The notes under the pieces: generated by a model
Databases searched by the model: none
Seen by the model: only the letters and a program-made list of their open reading frames with translations
Told to the model about the DNA's origin: nothing
Made by a program: the position numbers and the translations under genes
Origin: Clostridiales bacterium
GTDB lineage: Bacteria > Bacillota > Clostridia > Christensenellales > Aristaeellaceae
Length of the DNA: 64,000 nucleotides
Direction of reading: 5' to 3'
Assembly (NCBI GenBank): GCA_012837965.1
Contig: DUQF01000008.1
Coordinates: 1-64,000 of the forward strand
Shown here: positions 51,018-61,429 of the stretch, one piece after another
Numbering within the stretch: position 1 is the stretch's first letter
Layout of the letters: each line of letters opens with the position of its first letter

Positions 51018-52418
51018 ATGGAAACACACATTAGAAACTATCAGAACAGCCGTATCCATTTAATCGGAATTGGCGGCAGCAGTATGTCCGGTCTTGCGCA
51101 AATGCTTGTTCAGGAGAGCTACCAAGTTTCGGGCTCCGATTCGGTCGACAGCCACAGCCTACAAAGGTTAAAAGAAATGGGCGTAGACGTTAAAGCCGGT
51201 CATCATCCTGCCATGGTTGCTGGCGCCGGACTGGTTGTTTACTCGGCCGCGATTTCTTCTGAAGCCCCTGAGAGACTGGCTGCGGAATGTCTGCGGATTC
51301 CTCAAATGGAACGAGCGGTGTTGCTTGGTCAGCTGATGGAAGGCTATAATCACAGGATTTGTATCAGTGGTACGCATGGCAAAACAACCACCGGTGCCAT
51401 GGTCGGCTATACCCTAATGAAGATGAACCATGACCCGACCATCCACATAGGAGGTCGCTTGGATAGCATAGGCGGAAGTACCCGCCTTGGTGGCAAGGAA
51501 TATTTTATTGCGGAAGCTTGTGAATTTAACCGTTCTTTTTTGCGGATGGCGCCCACGCTTGCGCTGTTGCTTAACGTTGAAGCGGATCACTTAGATACTT
51601 ATGGCGATATGGAGCATGTTGAGCAGGCATTTTCCGATTTTCTGAACCTGTTGCCGGAAGATGGAGTTGTTGTAGTAAACGCTGAAGATGAACGGGCGAT
51701 GAAAGTGGCGCAAAGTCAATCATGTAAAGTTGTTTCCTTCGGCAAAGATAAAGGTGATTGGACGTATAAAATTACTGAGCTTGCCGGTGATGGAGCGCCT
51801 ACTTTTTTAGTTTATCACCACGGACAGAAAAAGGGAGTTGTCAAACTGAAGGTGGCGGGAGAGTTTAATATTTTACACGCACTTGCAACCATAGCGACTG
51901 TTAATATACTGAAACTAAACGTTCAAGAAGCCTGCCAAGCCATCAGCTCTTTTACTGCCCCACATAGACGGTTTGAACACACGGGTGATGTGCAAGGCAT
52001 GAAAATGTATCACGACTATGGACACAACCCCGCCGAAATGGCCAGTGCTATTGAAGTGGCGCTTTTACAAAAGCGCAGGCTTATAGCGGTGATGCAGCCG
52101 CATACCTACAGCAGGGTCATTAGTCTGTTTGATGATTACTTAACCTGCACACAAAAGGCAGATATAACATTGGTTACCGATATTTACGCCGCACGTGAAA
52201 AAGACCCCGGAACCATCAACAGCCAAATGCTTGTGGACGGAATGCGAAGACACGGTGTCAAAGCTATCCTGACACCAGGATTTGATGATGTAGAGGATTG
52301 GCTTTTAACCAACGGCCGTGAGGGGGATTTGGTTTTGACTATGGGTTGTGGGAATATTAATTTATTAAACGAACAAATGCAGCGTAACGCTAATGCGAAA
52401 CTGATGGAGGATCAATGA
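51018..52418 (+). CDS. murC: UDP-N-acetylmuramate-L-alanine ligase
   Basis: This 466-aa ATP-dependent ligase adds L-Ala to UDP-MurNAc. [15 protein letters not shown] is the N-terminal UDP-binding signature (residues about 12-26), [15 protein letters not shown] (about 113-127) is the ATP P-loop, EACEFNRSF and [10 protein letters not shown] (about 190-199) are Mur-ligase motifs, and [10 protein letters not shown] (about 335) is the MurC alanine-site motif. It overlaps lepA by four bases. Confidence 0.95.
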   Translation: METHIRNYQNSRIHLIGIGGSSMSGLAQMLVQESYQVSGSDSVDSHSLQRLKEMGVDVKAGHHPAMVAGAGLVVYSAAISSEAPERLAAECLRIPQMERAVLLGQLMEGYNHRICISGTHGKTTTGAMVGYTLMKMNHDPTIHIGGRLDSIGGSTRLGGKEYFIAEACEFNRSFLRMAPTLALLLNVEADHLDTYGDMEHVEQAFSDFLNLLPEDGVVVVNAEDERAMKVAQSQSCKVVSFGKDKGDWTYKITELAGDGAPTFLVYHHGQKKGVVKLKVAGEFNILHALATIATVNILKLNVQEACQAISSFTAPHRRFEHTGDVQGMKMYHDYGHNPAEMASAIEVALLQKRRLIAVMQPHTYSRVISLFDDYLTCTQKADITLVTDIYAAREKDPGTINSQMLVDGMRRHGVKAILTPGFDDVEDWLLTNGREGDLVLTMGCGNINLLNEQMQRNANAKLMEDQ

Positions 52419-54226
52419 ATAAACGCCAACAACTGACACGAAATTTTTGTATTATCGCTCATATTGACCACGGTAAAAGTACCTTAGCCGATCGTATTTT
52501 GGAGTTAACCGGTGTGTATGATCAGCGTCAGATGATAAACCAAATGCTCGATAGCATGGAGCTGGAGAGAGAACGGGGGATCACAATCAAATCCAAGGCT
52601 GTACATATGCACTATATGGCAAAGAACGGCAACACCTACACCCTTAATTTGATTGATACCCCCGGTCATGTAGACTTTACTTATGAAGTGAGCAGAGCTT
52701 TGGCTGCCTGTGAAGGCGCGGTCTTAGTGGTGGATGCCACCCAGGGTGTTGAAGCTCAAACTTTAGCCAATGTTTATTTAGCACTTGAACACGATCTTGA
52801 AATTGTTCCTGTGATCAACAAGATTGACTTGCCCAGTGCCATGGTAGATAATGCCAAAAAAGAAGTGGAAGAAATGATCGGGCTGGATGCCGAGAACGCA
52901 CCTCTTATTTCTGCCAAGATGGGTACTGGTATTCAAGAGGTTTTGGAAGCTATTGTTGAAAATGTACCCCCGCCTACCGGTGACGAAAAAGCTCCTCTTC
53001 AGGCGCTCATATTTGATGCGGTTTATGATAATTACCGGGGCGCCATATGCTTTGTGCGTATCGTTCAAGGGAGTCTCAAAGCAGGTGTTCGTATACGCAT
53101 GATGTCTTCAGGAGCTGAATTTGATGTGGTTGAAGTTGGCCATCTTGGCAATGGTTATATGCCATGTGATGTGATAAAAGCAGGGGATGTCGGTTATATT
53201 GCCGCCTCCATTAAGGAAGTGCAAGACACCAGAGTGGGTGATACTATTACCGAGGCCAACCGTCCCGCTTCCGAGCCTCTTGCAGGTTACAAGCAGGTGA
53301 CACCCATGGTTTTCTGCGGCATATATCCCGCGGACGGCGCTGACTACGGAAACCTGCAAGATGCGCTTGATAAACTGCGTATGAACGATGCTTCCCTTGT
53401 ATATGAACCTGAGACAAGCAAAGCTTTGGGTTATGGTTTTAGGTGCGGATTTTTGGGGCTGTTGCACATGGAAATAATTCAAGAACGCCTGGAAAGGGAG
53501 TTTGACCTAAATATTATTACCACCGTTCCCAATGTTATCTATAAAGCGAAATTAACAACCGGCGAAACAATTAAAATTGATAACCCTGGAAGCCTACCGG
53601 CCCCTAATGAATATGAAACCATGTCGGAGCCTTTTGTAATGGCAACAATCTATACGCCTGAAACCTATGTAGGCACCTTGATGGAACTATGCCAAGAGCG
53701 ACGTGGCATATTCAAAGATATGCAATACGATAGTGACAGGGTCAAGCTCATTTATCAACTACCGCTTAACGAAGTGATTTATGATTTTTTTGATCAGCTT
53801 AAATCCCGTTCAAGAGGCTATGCATCTTTAGACTATGAACTAATAGGTTATGAAGAAAGCGAGCTAGTAAAGCTGGATATTCTCCTGAACGGCGATATTT
53901 GTGACGCCTTTACTTTGATTGTTCATAAGGATAGGGCTTATGAGCGGGGCCGTAATATCTGTGAAAAGTTAAAAGACGTTATTCCACGTCAGCAGTTTGA
54001 GATACCCATTCAAGCTGCAATTGGCGGGAAGATTATCGCCCGTGAAACGGTCAAAGCAGTACGTAAGGATGTCTTGGCTAAGTGCTATGGTGGCGATATC
54101 AGCCGAAAGAAAAAGCTGCTTGAAAAACAGAAGGAAGGTAAAAAGCGTATGCGGCAGTTCGGCTCTGTGGAATTGCCCAGTGAGGCTTTCATTGCCGTTC
54201 TTAAAATGGGAGATGATAAGCGTTGA
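52415..54226 (+). CDS. lepA: Elongation factor 4 (back-translocating GTPase)
   Basis: This 603-aa GTPase has G1 AHIDHGKST (residues about 14-22), G2/G3 [10 protein letters not shown] and DTPGHVDF, and G4 NKID. EF-G-like domains II, III and V and the LepA-specific C-terminal domain ([17 protein letters not shown]) follow. LepA remodels stalled ribosomes. The length matches the family. The downstream gene starts inside its stop codon (TTGA overlap). Confidence 0.96.
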   Translation: MNKRQQLTRNFCIIAHIDHGKSTLADRILELTGVYDQRQMINQMLDSMELERERGITIKSKAVHMHYMAKNGNTYTLNLIDTPGHVDFTYEVSRALAACEGAVLVVDATQGVEAQTLANVYLALEHDLEIVPVINKIDLPSAMVDNAKKEVEEMIGLDAENAPLISAKMGTGIQEVLEAIVENVPPPTGDEKAPLQALIFDAVYDNYRGAICFVRIVQGSLKAGVRIRMMSSGAEFDVVEVGHLGNGYMPCDVIKAGDVGYIAASIKEVQDTRVGDTITEANRPASEPLAGYKQVTPMVFCGIYPADGADYGNLQDALDKLRMNDASLVYEPETSKALGYGFRCGFLGLLHMEIIQERLEREFDLNIITTVPNVIYKAKLTTGETIKIDNPGSLPAPNEYETMSEPFVMATIYTPETYVGTLMELCQERRGIFKDMQYDSDRVKLIYQLPLNEVIYDFFDQLKSRSRGYASLDYELIGYEESELVKLDILLNGDICDAFTLIVHKDRAYERGRNICEKLKDVIPRQQFEIPIQAAIGGKIIARETVKAVRKDVLAKCYGGDISRKKKLLEKQKEGKKRMRQFGSVELPSEAFIAVLKMGDDKR

Positions 54227-55989
54227 AGTGTCCGGTTTGCGGTACCTACAATCGAGCGAGCTTTCCCAAGTGTTTTCGATGCGGGGCAATTCTTCCAAAA
54301 CCTAAGAGACCGGAAGTCAAAAAAGAGCCGGTGCTTAAACCTCCATCTTCAACAACTCAGGTGTTTGTTGAAAGTGAAAAAAATCGTAATCGAGACTTTG
54401 AGTTACCCAATTCTGAAGATAAACGTAGCGTCAAACAGCGCAGAGATCACGGTCAAGATATTCAAGCCGGTTTGGCGGAGATTGATGAAGTTGCCTTTCC
54501 TATATCGCCCGTGCAGGACAACCTCTATACAAGCGCTTTTGATGGATATGATGGATACGAACAAGGGCAACAGGGTTTGCGACAAGGGGCCTTGCCAAAG
54601 CATGCGCAGGGCGGAGGAATCCGTTTACGCAAAGGTAGGGTAAGTTCAAACCTCTCAAGAAGGCTGCTTGTCATTCTATCCGTTGTGCTACTCTTATCTT
54701 CAGCCGTTCTTGCGGCTTATGTGTTTTGGATAAAGCCGGCTTTGGTGCAGAGCGGTTTAATCAAAGAAAAGCAAACGGGTAGCGTTGTTCCGTCTATTTT
54801 GGATGATGCTGCTGCTCATACCATTACCATTCCTGCGGAAGATGGCGTTCAGATTTATATTAAAGAATTACGCAAGAGCTATACGGCTGTCGACGGGGCT
54901 GTCGTTTTTCAAATAGCAGATCATTTTTGGTATGACAATATTGAAGAGGATCGTGGAAAAGAGGAAATTTATATCGAAGACGGCATCGAAAAAAAAAGGG
55001 TGATTGATCAGTTGTTGATACCGCCGGTGATGGATGTGGAAGTCACGCCCTATTATCGGGCGGCAAGCGGTGAACAAAGGGCAATGGATCCGATATCTTA
55101 CCAAATTGATGTAAGGGAAAGCCCGTTGACTTTAATTCGGCCGGAAACCCCATATGCCGAAACCAACCTAAAACAATATAGCTTACGATTTAAGGTGGAA
55201 CCCAACAGTCGGGTTAAGGTTAACGACGTGGACCTAACTGCCTATGTTAATGCGCAAGAGGGGCTGGTTACTTATAACGCAGACCTTGGAAATACGGGTG
55301 ATACGGTTTTTACCATTGAGGTACGCAGCCCCTATTACCGCATGACTGTACAAGATGTGACACTCTATCGCGAACCCCAAACCATATCTCTTGAAATAGA
55401 TGGCACCGTGGATGATGAAAGCAGTAGATCACAAATGGCCATCTTTTGCAGAACCATACCGGGTGTGAAAATTACAGTACTTAGCCCTCATGACAAGCTG
55501 AATACAGATAAACTTTCAACAACAGGAGAGTTTAACTTTAACGCTATTTTTGATCACTATGGTGTTAATACCGTTCGTATTATGGCGGAGTCAGTAAATC
55601 CGGCGGTTGAAACAGCCCCGACAATCCTTTCATTTGATGTAACGTATACGCCTAATGTGGATGAATATACCAGAAAAGCTTGGGCGCTTAATGATGGTTT
55701 TGGTTATTCCGATTTGTTGGCTAACATGCAAAGGCGTATTGATTCAACCCAAGTCTATGTTTTTACCGGTGTTGTGGAAGAATTTCTTACTGAAAGCCCG
55801 CAATTGGCTATTTTTGATGCGTCTGACGGCAAAGTAGCTTCGCCGCTTCGAGTGTTGGTTGAAAACCAAAGTAAAACCGACTGGGTTATTGGTCAAAAAT
55901 ACACCATTTATGCTGAAGCATACGGCATTTATGGCATAAATAATCCAATGCCAAGGTTGCTAGGACGTTTTACGTATAAGAAAAAGTAA
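54223..55989 (+). CDS. Zinc-ribbon membrane protein of unknown function
   Basis: This 588-aa protein starts with a zinc ribbon (CPVCGTYN...CFRCGAIL, residues 3-23), then a disordered charged linker, one transmembrane helix at about residues 148-172 ([20 protein letters not shown]), and a large extracytoplasmic beta-rich region with several Ig-like units (about 190-588). The start is TTG, overlapping the lepA stop (TTGA) with GGGAG 10 nt upstream; the ATG alternatives would cut off the zinc ribbon. The topology recalls zinc-ribbon signal-sensing membrane proteins (e.g. YvaD/PrgW-like TcaA-type), but no family is sure. Confidence 0.65.
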   Translation: MKCPVCGTYNRASFPKCFRCGAILPKPKRPEVKKEPVLKPPSSTTQVFVESEKNRNRDFELPNSEDKRSVKQRRDHGQDIQAGLAEIDEVAFPISPVQDNLYTSAFDGYDGYEQGQQGLRQGALPKHAQGGGIRLRKGRVSSNLSRRLLVILSVVLLLSSAVLAAYVFWIKPALVQSGLIKEKQTGSVVPSILDDAAAHTITIPAEDGVQIYIKELRKSYTAVDGAVVFQIADHFWYDNIEEDRGKEEIYIEDGIEKKRVIDQLLIPPVMDVEVTPYYRAASGEQRAMDPISYQIDVRESPLTLIRPETPYAETNLKQYSLRFKVEPNSRVKVNDVDLTAYVNAQEGLVTYNADLGNTGDTVFTIEVRSPYYRMTVQDVTLYREPQTISLEIDGTVDDESSRSQMAIFCRTIPGVKITVLSPHDKLNTDKLSTTGEFNFNAIFDHYGVNTVRIMAESVNPAVETAPTILSFDVTYTPNVDEYTRKAWALNDGFGYSDLLANMQRRIDSTQVYVFTGVVEEFLTESPQLAIFDASDGKVASPLRVLVENQSKTDWVIGQKYTIYAEAYGIYGINNPMPRLLGRFTYKKK

Positions 55990-56039
55990 AGGAGATTCGT
56001 GGCCGAGTTTCGTCGGTGGGTATTAAGTTTTTTTTGCTT

Positions 56040-56069
56040 GCTTGCTTTTTTGGCAAAGCAGGCTTTTTT
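56040..56069 (+). terminator. Intrinsic terminator after the zinc-ribbon protein gene
   Basis: GCTTGCTTT and AAAGCAGGC form a 9-bp stem with one G-T pair and a 6-nt loop, followed by TTTTTT. Confidence 0.8.
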
Positions 56070-56148
56070 GAACTGCGAAAGATGTTTTTGGGCATCTTTG
56101 ATTCAAAAGACGAAAGTTTAAATCAATTTGAATAAATAAAAATAGCTA

Positions 56149-56177
56149 TTGCATTGTGTCTAAAAATGTTGTACAAT
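56149..56177 (+). promoter_or_regulatory. Promoter of the BMP transporter operon
   Basis: TTGCAT and TACAAT are separated by exactly 17 nt. They lie about 120 nt before the BMP start codon. Confidence 0.75.
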
Positions 56178-56298
56178 CAAGTTGTTCAAGGTTCGAATGT
56201 TCGTGCTTTGAGCCAAAAGCAGATGGTCACATGCCTTTATTAGCAACAAATTCCTGCTAATAACCGAATGTTGATCACAAAAAAATAAGGAGGCTTTT

Positions 56299-57507
56299 AT
56301 GAAAAAGTTCGTTGCCGTCGTTCTGGTCCTGATGCTTCTTGCAGCATCCACTGTTTCTTTGGCGCAAGGCGTTGCCAAAGAAGACATCAAATTAGGTGTC
56401 ATTCTCCTACATGATGAAGATTCCACTTATGACGCTAATTTTATTAACGCTGTCAAGGAAGCGCAAGCAAGTCTTGGACTGTCTGATAGTCAAGTGATTC
56501 TGAAACGTAATATTCCCGAATCCAACGATTGTTATGAAGCTGCGCTGGATCTTGTTGACGATGGTTGCAATATCATTTTTGCCGATAGCTTTGGGCATGA
56601 ATCTTATATGTTGGAAGCTGCAAAGGAGAACCCTGATGTTCAATTTTGTCATGCGACCGGCACTACTGCCCATACAATGGGGCTGGATAACTTCCATAAC
56701 TCATTTGCCGCTATTTATGAAGGCCGTTACTTGGTTGGTATTGCCGCCGGCATGAAGCTCAATGAGCTGCGTGAAGCGGGTAAACTCAATGGCGAAACAC
56801 CTCTTCTTGGCTATGTGGGCGCTTTTACCTATGCAGAGGTTGTTTCTGGTTATACCAGTTTCTACCTTGGTGCAAAATCCGTCTGTCCTGACGTGACCAT
56901 GAAGGTTCAGTTCACCGGCTCATGGTACGATGAAAAAGAAGAAAAGACAGCAGCCGAAGCTTTAATCGCAGTGGGTTGCGACGTTATTTCTCAGCATGCT
57001 GATTCCATGGGCGCACCAACCGCTTGTGAAAACGCCGGCGTTCCGAACATTCCATATAACGTGCCCACCATAGCGTCTTGCCCCAACACCTATATTGTTT
57101 CTTCTCGTATCGATTGGGCACCCTATTTTGAATACATTATCGGTCAACTGATGGCCGGTGAAAAAATTGCAACTGACTGGGTTGGTACCATTGAAACAGG
57201 TTCCGTTAAATTGGATGAAATCAATACCCAAGTGGCAGCCCCCGGCACGGAAGAAGCTATTCAAGCTACGATTGAGAAGTTTGCTGCCGGAACCTGCAGG
57301 GTGTTTGATACTCAAACTGAAGGCTTTATTACCGTTGATGGCGCTGCCTTGACCGAAGATTGGCGTCCCGGCGAGGCCACTGACGGGGCTTTTGTGGAAG
57401 GCACCAAAATTGTTTATGATGGTTATTTCCACGAGTCCGAATATCGCTCTGCACCCTACTTTGATATTCAAATCGATGGCATTGAACTGCTTAACAGTAA
57501 ATTCTAA
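56299..57507 (+). CDS. BMP-family ABC transporter substrate-binding protein
   Basis: This 402-aa exported protein has a signal peptide (residues 1-23, cleaving after SLA-QG) but no lipobox Cys. The periplasmic-binding fold of the PnrA/BMP (basic membrane protein) family follows: KLGVILLHDEDSTYDANFIN at the N-terminal strand, DDGCNIIFADSFGHE (about residues 88-102), YLVGIAAGMKL (about 150) and GCDVISQHADSMGA (about 228). This family binds nucleosides or related purine compounds. The adjacent xanthine phosphoribosyltransferase gene fits a purine role. The lack of a lipid anchor is unusual for a Gram-positive binding protein. Confidence 0.9.
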   Translation: MKKFVAVVLVLMLLAASTVSLAQGVAKEDIKLGVILLHDEDSTYDANFINAVKEAQASLGLSDSQVILKRNIPESNDCYEAALDLVDDGCNIIFADSFGHESYMLEAAKENPDVQFCHATGTTAHTMGLDNFHNSFAAIYEGRYLVGIAAGMKLNELREAGKLNGETPLLGYVGAFTYAEVVSGYTSFYLGAKSVCPDVTMKVQFTGSWYDEKEEKTAAEALIAVGCDVISQHADSMGAPTACENAGVPNIPYNVPTIASCPNTYIVSSRIDWAPYFEYIIGQLMAGEKIATDWVGTIETGSVKLDEINTQVAAPGTEEAIQATIEKFAAGTCRVFDTQTEGFITVDGAALTEDWRPGEATDGAFVEGTKIVYDGYFHESEYRSAPYFDIQIDGIELLNSKF

Positions 57508-57526
57508 TTACCCCTTAAGGGTGTTA

Positions 57527-57570
57527 CGACAGGCTGCCGCATGGCGGCTGCCTGTCGACTTTTATTTTTA
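57527..57570 (+). terminator. Intra-operon terminator/attenuator
   Basis: CGACAGGCTGCCGC and GCGGCTGCCTGTCG form an extended GC-rich stem of 14 bp, with internal T-T mismatch, around ATG, followed by ACTTTTATTTTTA. It lies between the binding-protein and ATPase genes. It could give more binding protein than transporter by partial termination and 3'-end protection. Confidence 0.75.
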
Positions 57571-57595
57571 ACAACGAACCAGCTGGAGGAAGACA

Positions 57596-59302
57596 TTGGA
57601 ACATTCTATTGCTATAGAACTTAAGGGTATAACCAAAAGGTTTGGTCAAACGGTTGCCAACCGCAATGTTGACCTTGATGTTCGTCGAGGCGAGATATTA
57701 GCTATTCTTGGGGAAAACGGAAGCGGAAAAACCACCTTAATGAATATGATTGCCGGTATCTATTACCCGGACGAAGGCAAAATATTTTTCAACGGCAAGG
57801 AAGTTATCATTCGTTCTCCACATGATGCCTTTGAGCATAAGATCGGAATGATTCACCAACACTTTAAGCTGGTGGACTTGTTTACCGCTGCTGAAAACGT
57901 TATCCTTGGCGTGCATGAAAAGGGTGGATATGACTTAAAATCCGTTAATGAACGGGTAAGTCAAATTGCTCAAAAATACGGATTTCATATTGATCCTAAA
58001 AAGAAAATCTATGATATGTCTGTTTCCGAAAAGCAGACAGTGGAAATTATAAAAGTCCTGTACCGTGGAGCTGATATTCTAATTTTGGATGAACCGACAG
58101 CTGTTTTAACGCCCAAGGAAAGTGACCAGTTGTTTGATGTTCTTCAAAGAATGAAAGAGGACGGAAAGTCTATTATCCTCATTACGCATAAAATGAATGA
58201 AGTCTTAGCGGTATCGGACCGTGTTGCCGTTTTGCGAAAAGGGGAGCATGTTGCCACTGTCAATACCAAAGAAACAAATCAATCCGAATTAACCGAATTG
58301 ATGGTTGGCAAAAAGATTTCCTTAAATATAGAGCGTACCATGCCCATTGAAACTAAAAAGCGACTTATCGTGAAAGGGTTAAAAGTATCCAACATTGATG
58401 GCCGGAAAGTGCTTGATGATGTGAGTTTCCATGCAAACGGCGGTGAAATTTTAGGCATTGCCGGTATTGCGGGCAGCGGGCAAAGGGAGCTTTTAGAGGC
58501 GATTTCCGGCTTACAAAAAATTGATGAGGGTGAAATCACCTTCATTAATCCTAAAAAAAATAAACCGGTCACCTTTTTCCATAAGTCTTTGCAAACGGTT
58601 AAGGATTTAGCGGCGCAAAATGCTTTTCATACGGAGTCAGGCCATCCTGTGTCTTTTGAGGGCATGCCGTCCAAACAAATTAAAAAATGGGTAGAAGCTG
58701 GAGAAATATTATTTAATGAGGATGAGATTATCAATCTCAGGGATAAAACGCCGCTTCAAATACGGGAGTTAGGTGTGCGTCTTTCTTTTGTGCCTGAAGA
58801 CAGACTTGGCATGGGTTTGGTTGGCTCTATGGGTATTGCCGATAACATGATGCTTAGATCTTATCGTAAAGGTAAGGCGGGGTTCTTAGACCGCAGAAGA
58901 CCCCGTCAATTGGCCGATGAAATTATTAAACGTTTACAGGTATCTACTCCTGGTTCGTCTACACCCGTTCGTCGCTTGTCCGGCGGTAATGTTCAGAAAG
59001 TGTTGGTGGGGAGGGAAATTGCCTTTTCTCCCAAGGTTTTCATGGCTGCCTATCCTGTGAGGGGACTGGATATTAACAGCTCTTATACCATCTACGAGCT
59101 TTTGAATCAACAAAAGAAAAATGGAGTTGCCGTCATTTTTGTTGGCGAAGATTTGGATGTTTTACTTGAACTTTGTGACCGTATCATGGTTATCAATTCG
59201 GGCAAAATATCCGGCGTTGTAGATGCGCGCAACGCTACAAAAGAACAGCTTGGTATGATGATGACCAAAAGCACAGAAGACCACGCAAAGGAGATGGTAT
59301 AA
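57596..59302 (+). CDS. Nucleoside-type ABC transporter ATPase (two ABC domains)
   Basis: This 568-aa protein has two fused ABC domains like YufO/NupO. Domain 1: Walker A GENGSGKTT (about residues 40-48), LILDEPTAVLTPKE (about 162). Its signature reads MSVSEKQ where LSVGEQQ is usual, so the C-loop glycine is Ser. Domain 2: GIAGSGQRE (about 288), VPEDRLGMGL (about 398), LSGGNVQKV (about 460). About 50-60 extra residues lie between Walker A and PEDR of domain 2 compared with relatives of about 505 aa. The start is TTG with GGAGG 7 nt upstream. Confidence 0.9.
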   Translation: MEHSIAIELKGITKRFGQTVANRNVDLDVRRGEILAILGENGSGKTTLMNMIAGIYYPDEGKIFFNGKEVIIRSPHDAFEHKIGMIHQHFKLVDLFTAAENVILGVHEKGGYDLKSVNERVSQIAQKYGFHIDPKKKIYDMSVSEKQTVEIIKVLYRGADILILDEPTAVLTPKESDQLFDVLQRMKEDGKSIILITHKMNEVLAVSDRVAVLRKGEHVATVNTKETNQSELTELMVGKKISLNIERTMPIETKKRLIVKGLKVSNIDGRKVLDDVSFHANGGEILGIAGIAGSGQRELLEAISGLQKIDEGEITFINPKKNKPVTFFHKSLQTVKDLAAQNAFHTESGHPVSFEGMPSKQIKKWVEAGEILFNEDEIINLRDKTPLQIRELGVRLSFVPEDRLGMGLVGSMGIADNMMLRSYRKGKAGFLDRRRPRQLADEIIKRLQVSTPGSSTPVRRLSGGNVQKVLVGREIAFSPKVFMAAYPVRGLDINSSYTIYELLNQQKKNGVAVIFVGEDLDVLLELCDRIMVINSGKISGVVDARNATKEQLGMMMTKSTEDHAKEMV

Positions 59303-60427
59303 TTGAAAAACAAATCATCCAGTCCTAAAGAGCCGCTTGTCCATCTTACAAAAAGAATGGATATATCGCCTTTATGTGCGCTTGGCGTGCGTGTTCTTGC
59401 TTTTTTATTCGGCATGATCATTTGCGGTTTGGTTGCTTTTTTGCTAATTGAAAGGCTTAATGACAACCCGGAACGCATTGGTGAATTTTACCAATGTTTT
59501 ATCAAAGGTCCTTTTTCAACACGCAGAAAATTGTGGAAATTTCTCAAAAATTCCGCAGTACTTTTATGCATTGCTCTTGCTTTAGCGCCTGCTTTTCGTA
59601 TGCGCTTTTGGAATACAGGCGCCGAAGGGCAAACACTTGTTGGAGTGCTTGGAGCTATTGCCGTTAATTTCTACCTTGGAGGAAAGATTCCAGAGTGGCA
59701 GCTACTTGTACTCATGCTGTTTGCTTCGCTCCTATGCGGGGCGATTTGGGCTATAATACCAGCGGTTTTTAAAGCCAAGTGGGGGACGAATGAAACCCTC
59801 TTTACCCTAATGATGAACTATGTAGCGACCTATTTGGTTTCTTACTTCTTAGTTGTTTGGGTGCCGAATGGATCCTCATCACTTGGTAAACTAAGTCATG
59901 GAAAACTGCCGTCATTTTACCATGACTATCTATTAATTATCCTCATTGTGTTGGGGCTTACCATTTTGCTCCACATATATTTGACTCATAGCAAGCATGG
60001 TTATGAAATTTCCGTTGTAGGGGAAAGTGAAAATACCGCCCGATATGTTGGAATTAATGTAAATAGAGTTATTATCCGCACGATGTTGCTTTCAGGTCTG
60101 CTTTGCGGCTTGGCAGGCTATCTCATCGGCGCAGGCCTTGATCAGTCAATTACGCCCAATTCGGTCGGAGGCCAGGGGTTTACCGCCATTATGGTGGCTT
60201 GGATGGCAAAGTTCAACCCTTTTGCAATGGTCATCACTTCATCCCTCATTTCAGCCTTAGGTCAAGGCGCGGAACAAATCAGTCAAGATTTTAATGTGTC
60301 CGGAGCCTTTCCCGATGTGATTATCGGTATTGTTTTGTTTTTTATTATAGCCAGTGAATTTTTTATCAACTATGAAATTCACTTTCATAAACGACATAAC
60401 ATGGCTAAGGAGGTGCTGAAAGGATGA
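59303..60427 (+). CDS. ABC transporter permease 1 (nucleoside type)
   Basis: This 374-aa polytopic membrane protein is a BPD_transp_2 permease of the YufP/NupP type. AFRMRFWNTGAEGQTLVGVL (about residues 96-115) and TNETLFTLMMNYVATYL (about 160) are typical. GESENTARYVGINVNRVI is the conserved cytoplasmic loop. The start is a TTG directly after the ATPase stop, with AAGGAG upstream. It overlaps permease 2 by four bases (ATGA). Confidence 0.92.
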   Translation: MKNKSSSPKEPLVHLTKRMDISPLCALGVRVLAFLFGMIICGLVAFLLIERLNDNPERIGEFYQCFIKGPFSTRRKLWKFLKNSAVLLCIALALAPAFRMRFWNTGAEGQTLVGVLGAIAVNFYLGGKIPEWQLLVLMLFASLLCGAIWAIIPAVFKAKWGTNETLFTLMMNYVATYLVSYFLVVWVPNGSSSLGKLSHGKLPSFYHDYLLIILIVLGLTILLHIYLTHSKHGYEISVVGESENTARYVGINVNRVIIRTMLLSGLLCGLAGYLIGAGLDQSITPNSVGGQGFTAIMVAWMAKFNPFAMVITSSLISALGQGAEQISQDFNVSGAFPDVIIGIVLFFIIASEFFINYEIHFHKRHNMAKEVLKG

Positions 60428-61377
60428 ATGTTTGGTTAAATTTTCTTGTGGATTCTTTAGCCTTTGGTGCTACATTTATTTATGGCTCAACTGGGGAAAT
60501 TATTACGGAAAAGAGCGGACACTTAAACCTTGGCATTCCCGGCATTATGTGTATGGGAGGCGCCGGTGGTTGCTATATGCTGAACCTGATCGGGCAATCG
60601 AACATACATCCTGCTCTAATTGTGCTTTTTGGTATTTGCGCTTCATTTACTGCAGCTGCTTTAATGGGTTTGATTTACGGTTTTTTAACCATCACCATGC
60701 GTGCTAACCAGAACGTGACCGGACTGGCGCTCACAACTTTTGGAGCAGGTCTGATGAAAGTGATTATGTCCAAACTGGACGCAACTGTTTATTTAGTCGG
60801 CCCCAGAATGATGTTCCGCTGGCCTTTTGCGCACCGTCAAGATGCTCTGCAGACCTTGGGCGTAATGTTTTTCTTGGCTATTGTTCTTGCTATTGGCGCA
60901 TCATGGGTATTATACCGTACGAAGGTTGGTCTACAGCTCAGGGCGGTGGGTGAAAACCCCGCTACAGCCGATGCGGTCGGAATTAACGTAACGAAATATA
61001 AATATGTTGCAACAAGCGTAGGTGCAGGGATAGCTGGGCTTGGGGGCTTCTATTATATTATCGATTATATGGCGTCACAGGAGGCTTACTTAAGTCTTGA
61101 ATCCTTGGGCTGGCTGTCCATTGCTTTGGTTATTTTTGTTCTTTGGCGGCCGCACATGACCATTATCGGATCTACCGTATTCGGCTTTCTATTTTCCTGT
61201 TCTTCATACATTGCCAACATTGAGGGGATAACGGTCACGATGGCCGCAAAGCCGCTGCTGAAAATGCTGCCTTATGTGGTGACCATTATTGTGTTGATTA
61301 TATCAAGCATCCGAAACAAACGAGAAAATCAGCCCCCTGCCTCCCTTGGTCTTCCCTACTTTAGAGAGGAAAGGTAA
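60424..61377 (+). CDS. ABC transporter permease 2 (nucleoside type)
   Basis: This 317-aa protein belongs to the same BPD_transp_2 family (YufQ/NupQ type), with about eight membrane helices. ATFIYGSTGEIITEKSGHLN (about residues 17-36), GIMCMGGAGGCYML, VTGLALTTFGAGL and GENPATADAVGINVTKYKY (the cytoplasmic loop shared with permease 1) are visible. It ends the transporter operon. Confidence 0.92.
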   Translation: MNVWLNFLVDSLAFGATFIYGSTGEIITEKSGHLNLGIPGIMCMGGAGGCYMLNLIGQSNIHPALIVLFGICASFTAAALMGLIYGFLTITMRANQNVTGLALTTFGAGLMKVIMSKLDATVYLVGPRMMFRWPFAHRQDALQTLGVMFFLAIVLAIGASWVLYRTKVGLQLRAVGENPATADAVGINVTKYKYVATSVGAGIAGLGGFYYIIDYMASQEAYLSLESLGWLSIALVIFVLWRPHMTIIGSTVFGFLFSCSSYIANIEGITVTMAAKPLLKMLPYVVTIIVLIISSIRNKRENQPPASLGLPYFREER

Positions 61378-61383
61378 AAAACC

Positions 61384-61415
61384 ACCGGCAAACGTGTGAT
61401 CGTTCGCCGGTTTTT
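61384..61415 (+). terminator. Terminator between permease 2 and xpt
   Basis: ACCGGC-A-AACG pairs with CGTT-C-GCCGGT around TGTGAT, followed by TTTTT. It lies between the convergent permease and xpt genes. Confidence 0.75.
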
Positions 61416-61429
61416 ATGCGTGCTTATAC

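Larger units (their letters stand above)
55990..56298 (+). other. 309-nt intergenic region with terminator, promoter and leader
   Basis: The region contains a terminator (56040-56069), a strong promoter (56149-56177) and a 5' leader of about 115 nt before the BMP gene. The leader holds a perfect 9-bp hairpin, TTATTAGCA/TGCTAATAA at 56237-56263. I see no purine-riboswitch motif (no UAUNNNR...UCUACCG) in it. Confidence 0.7.

Noticed and set aside
56178-56298. Purine riboswitch before the BMP transporter operon
   Set aside because: The leader lacks the conserved junction and loop motifs of the purine class. Only a simple 9-bp hairpin is visible.
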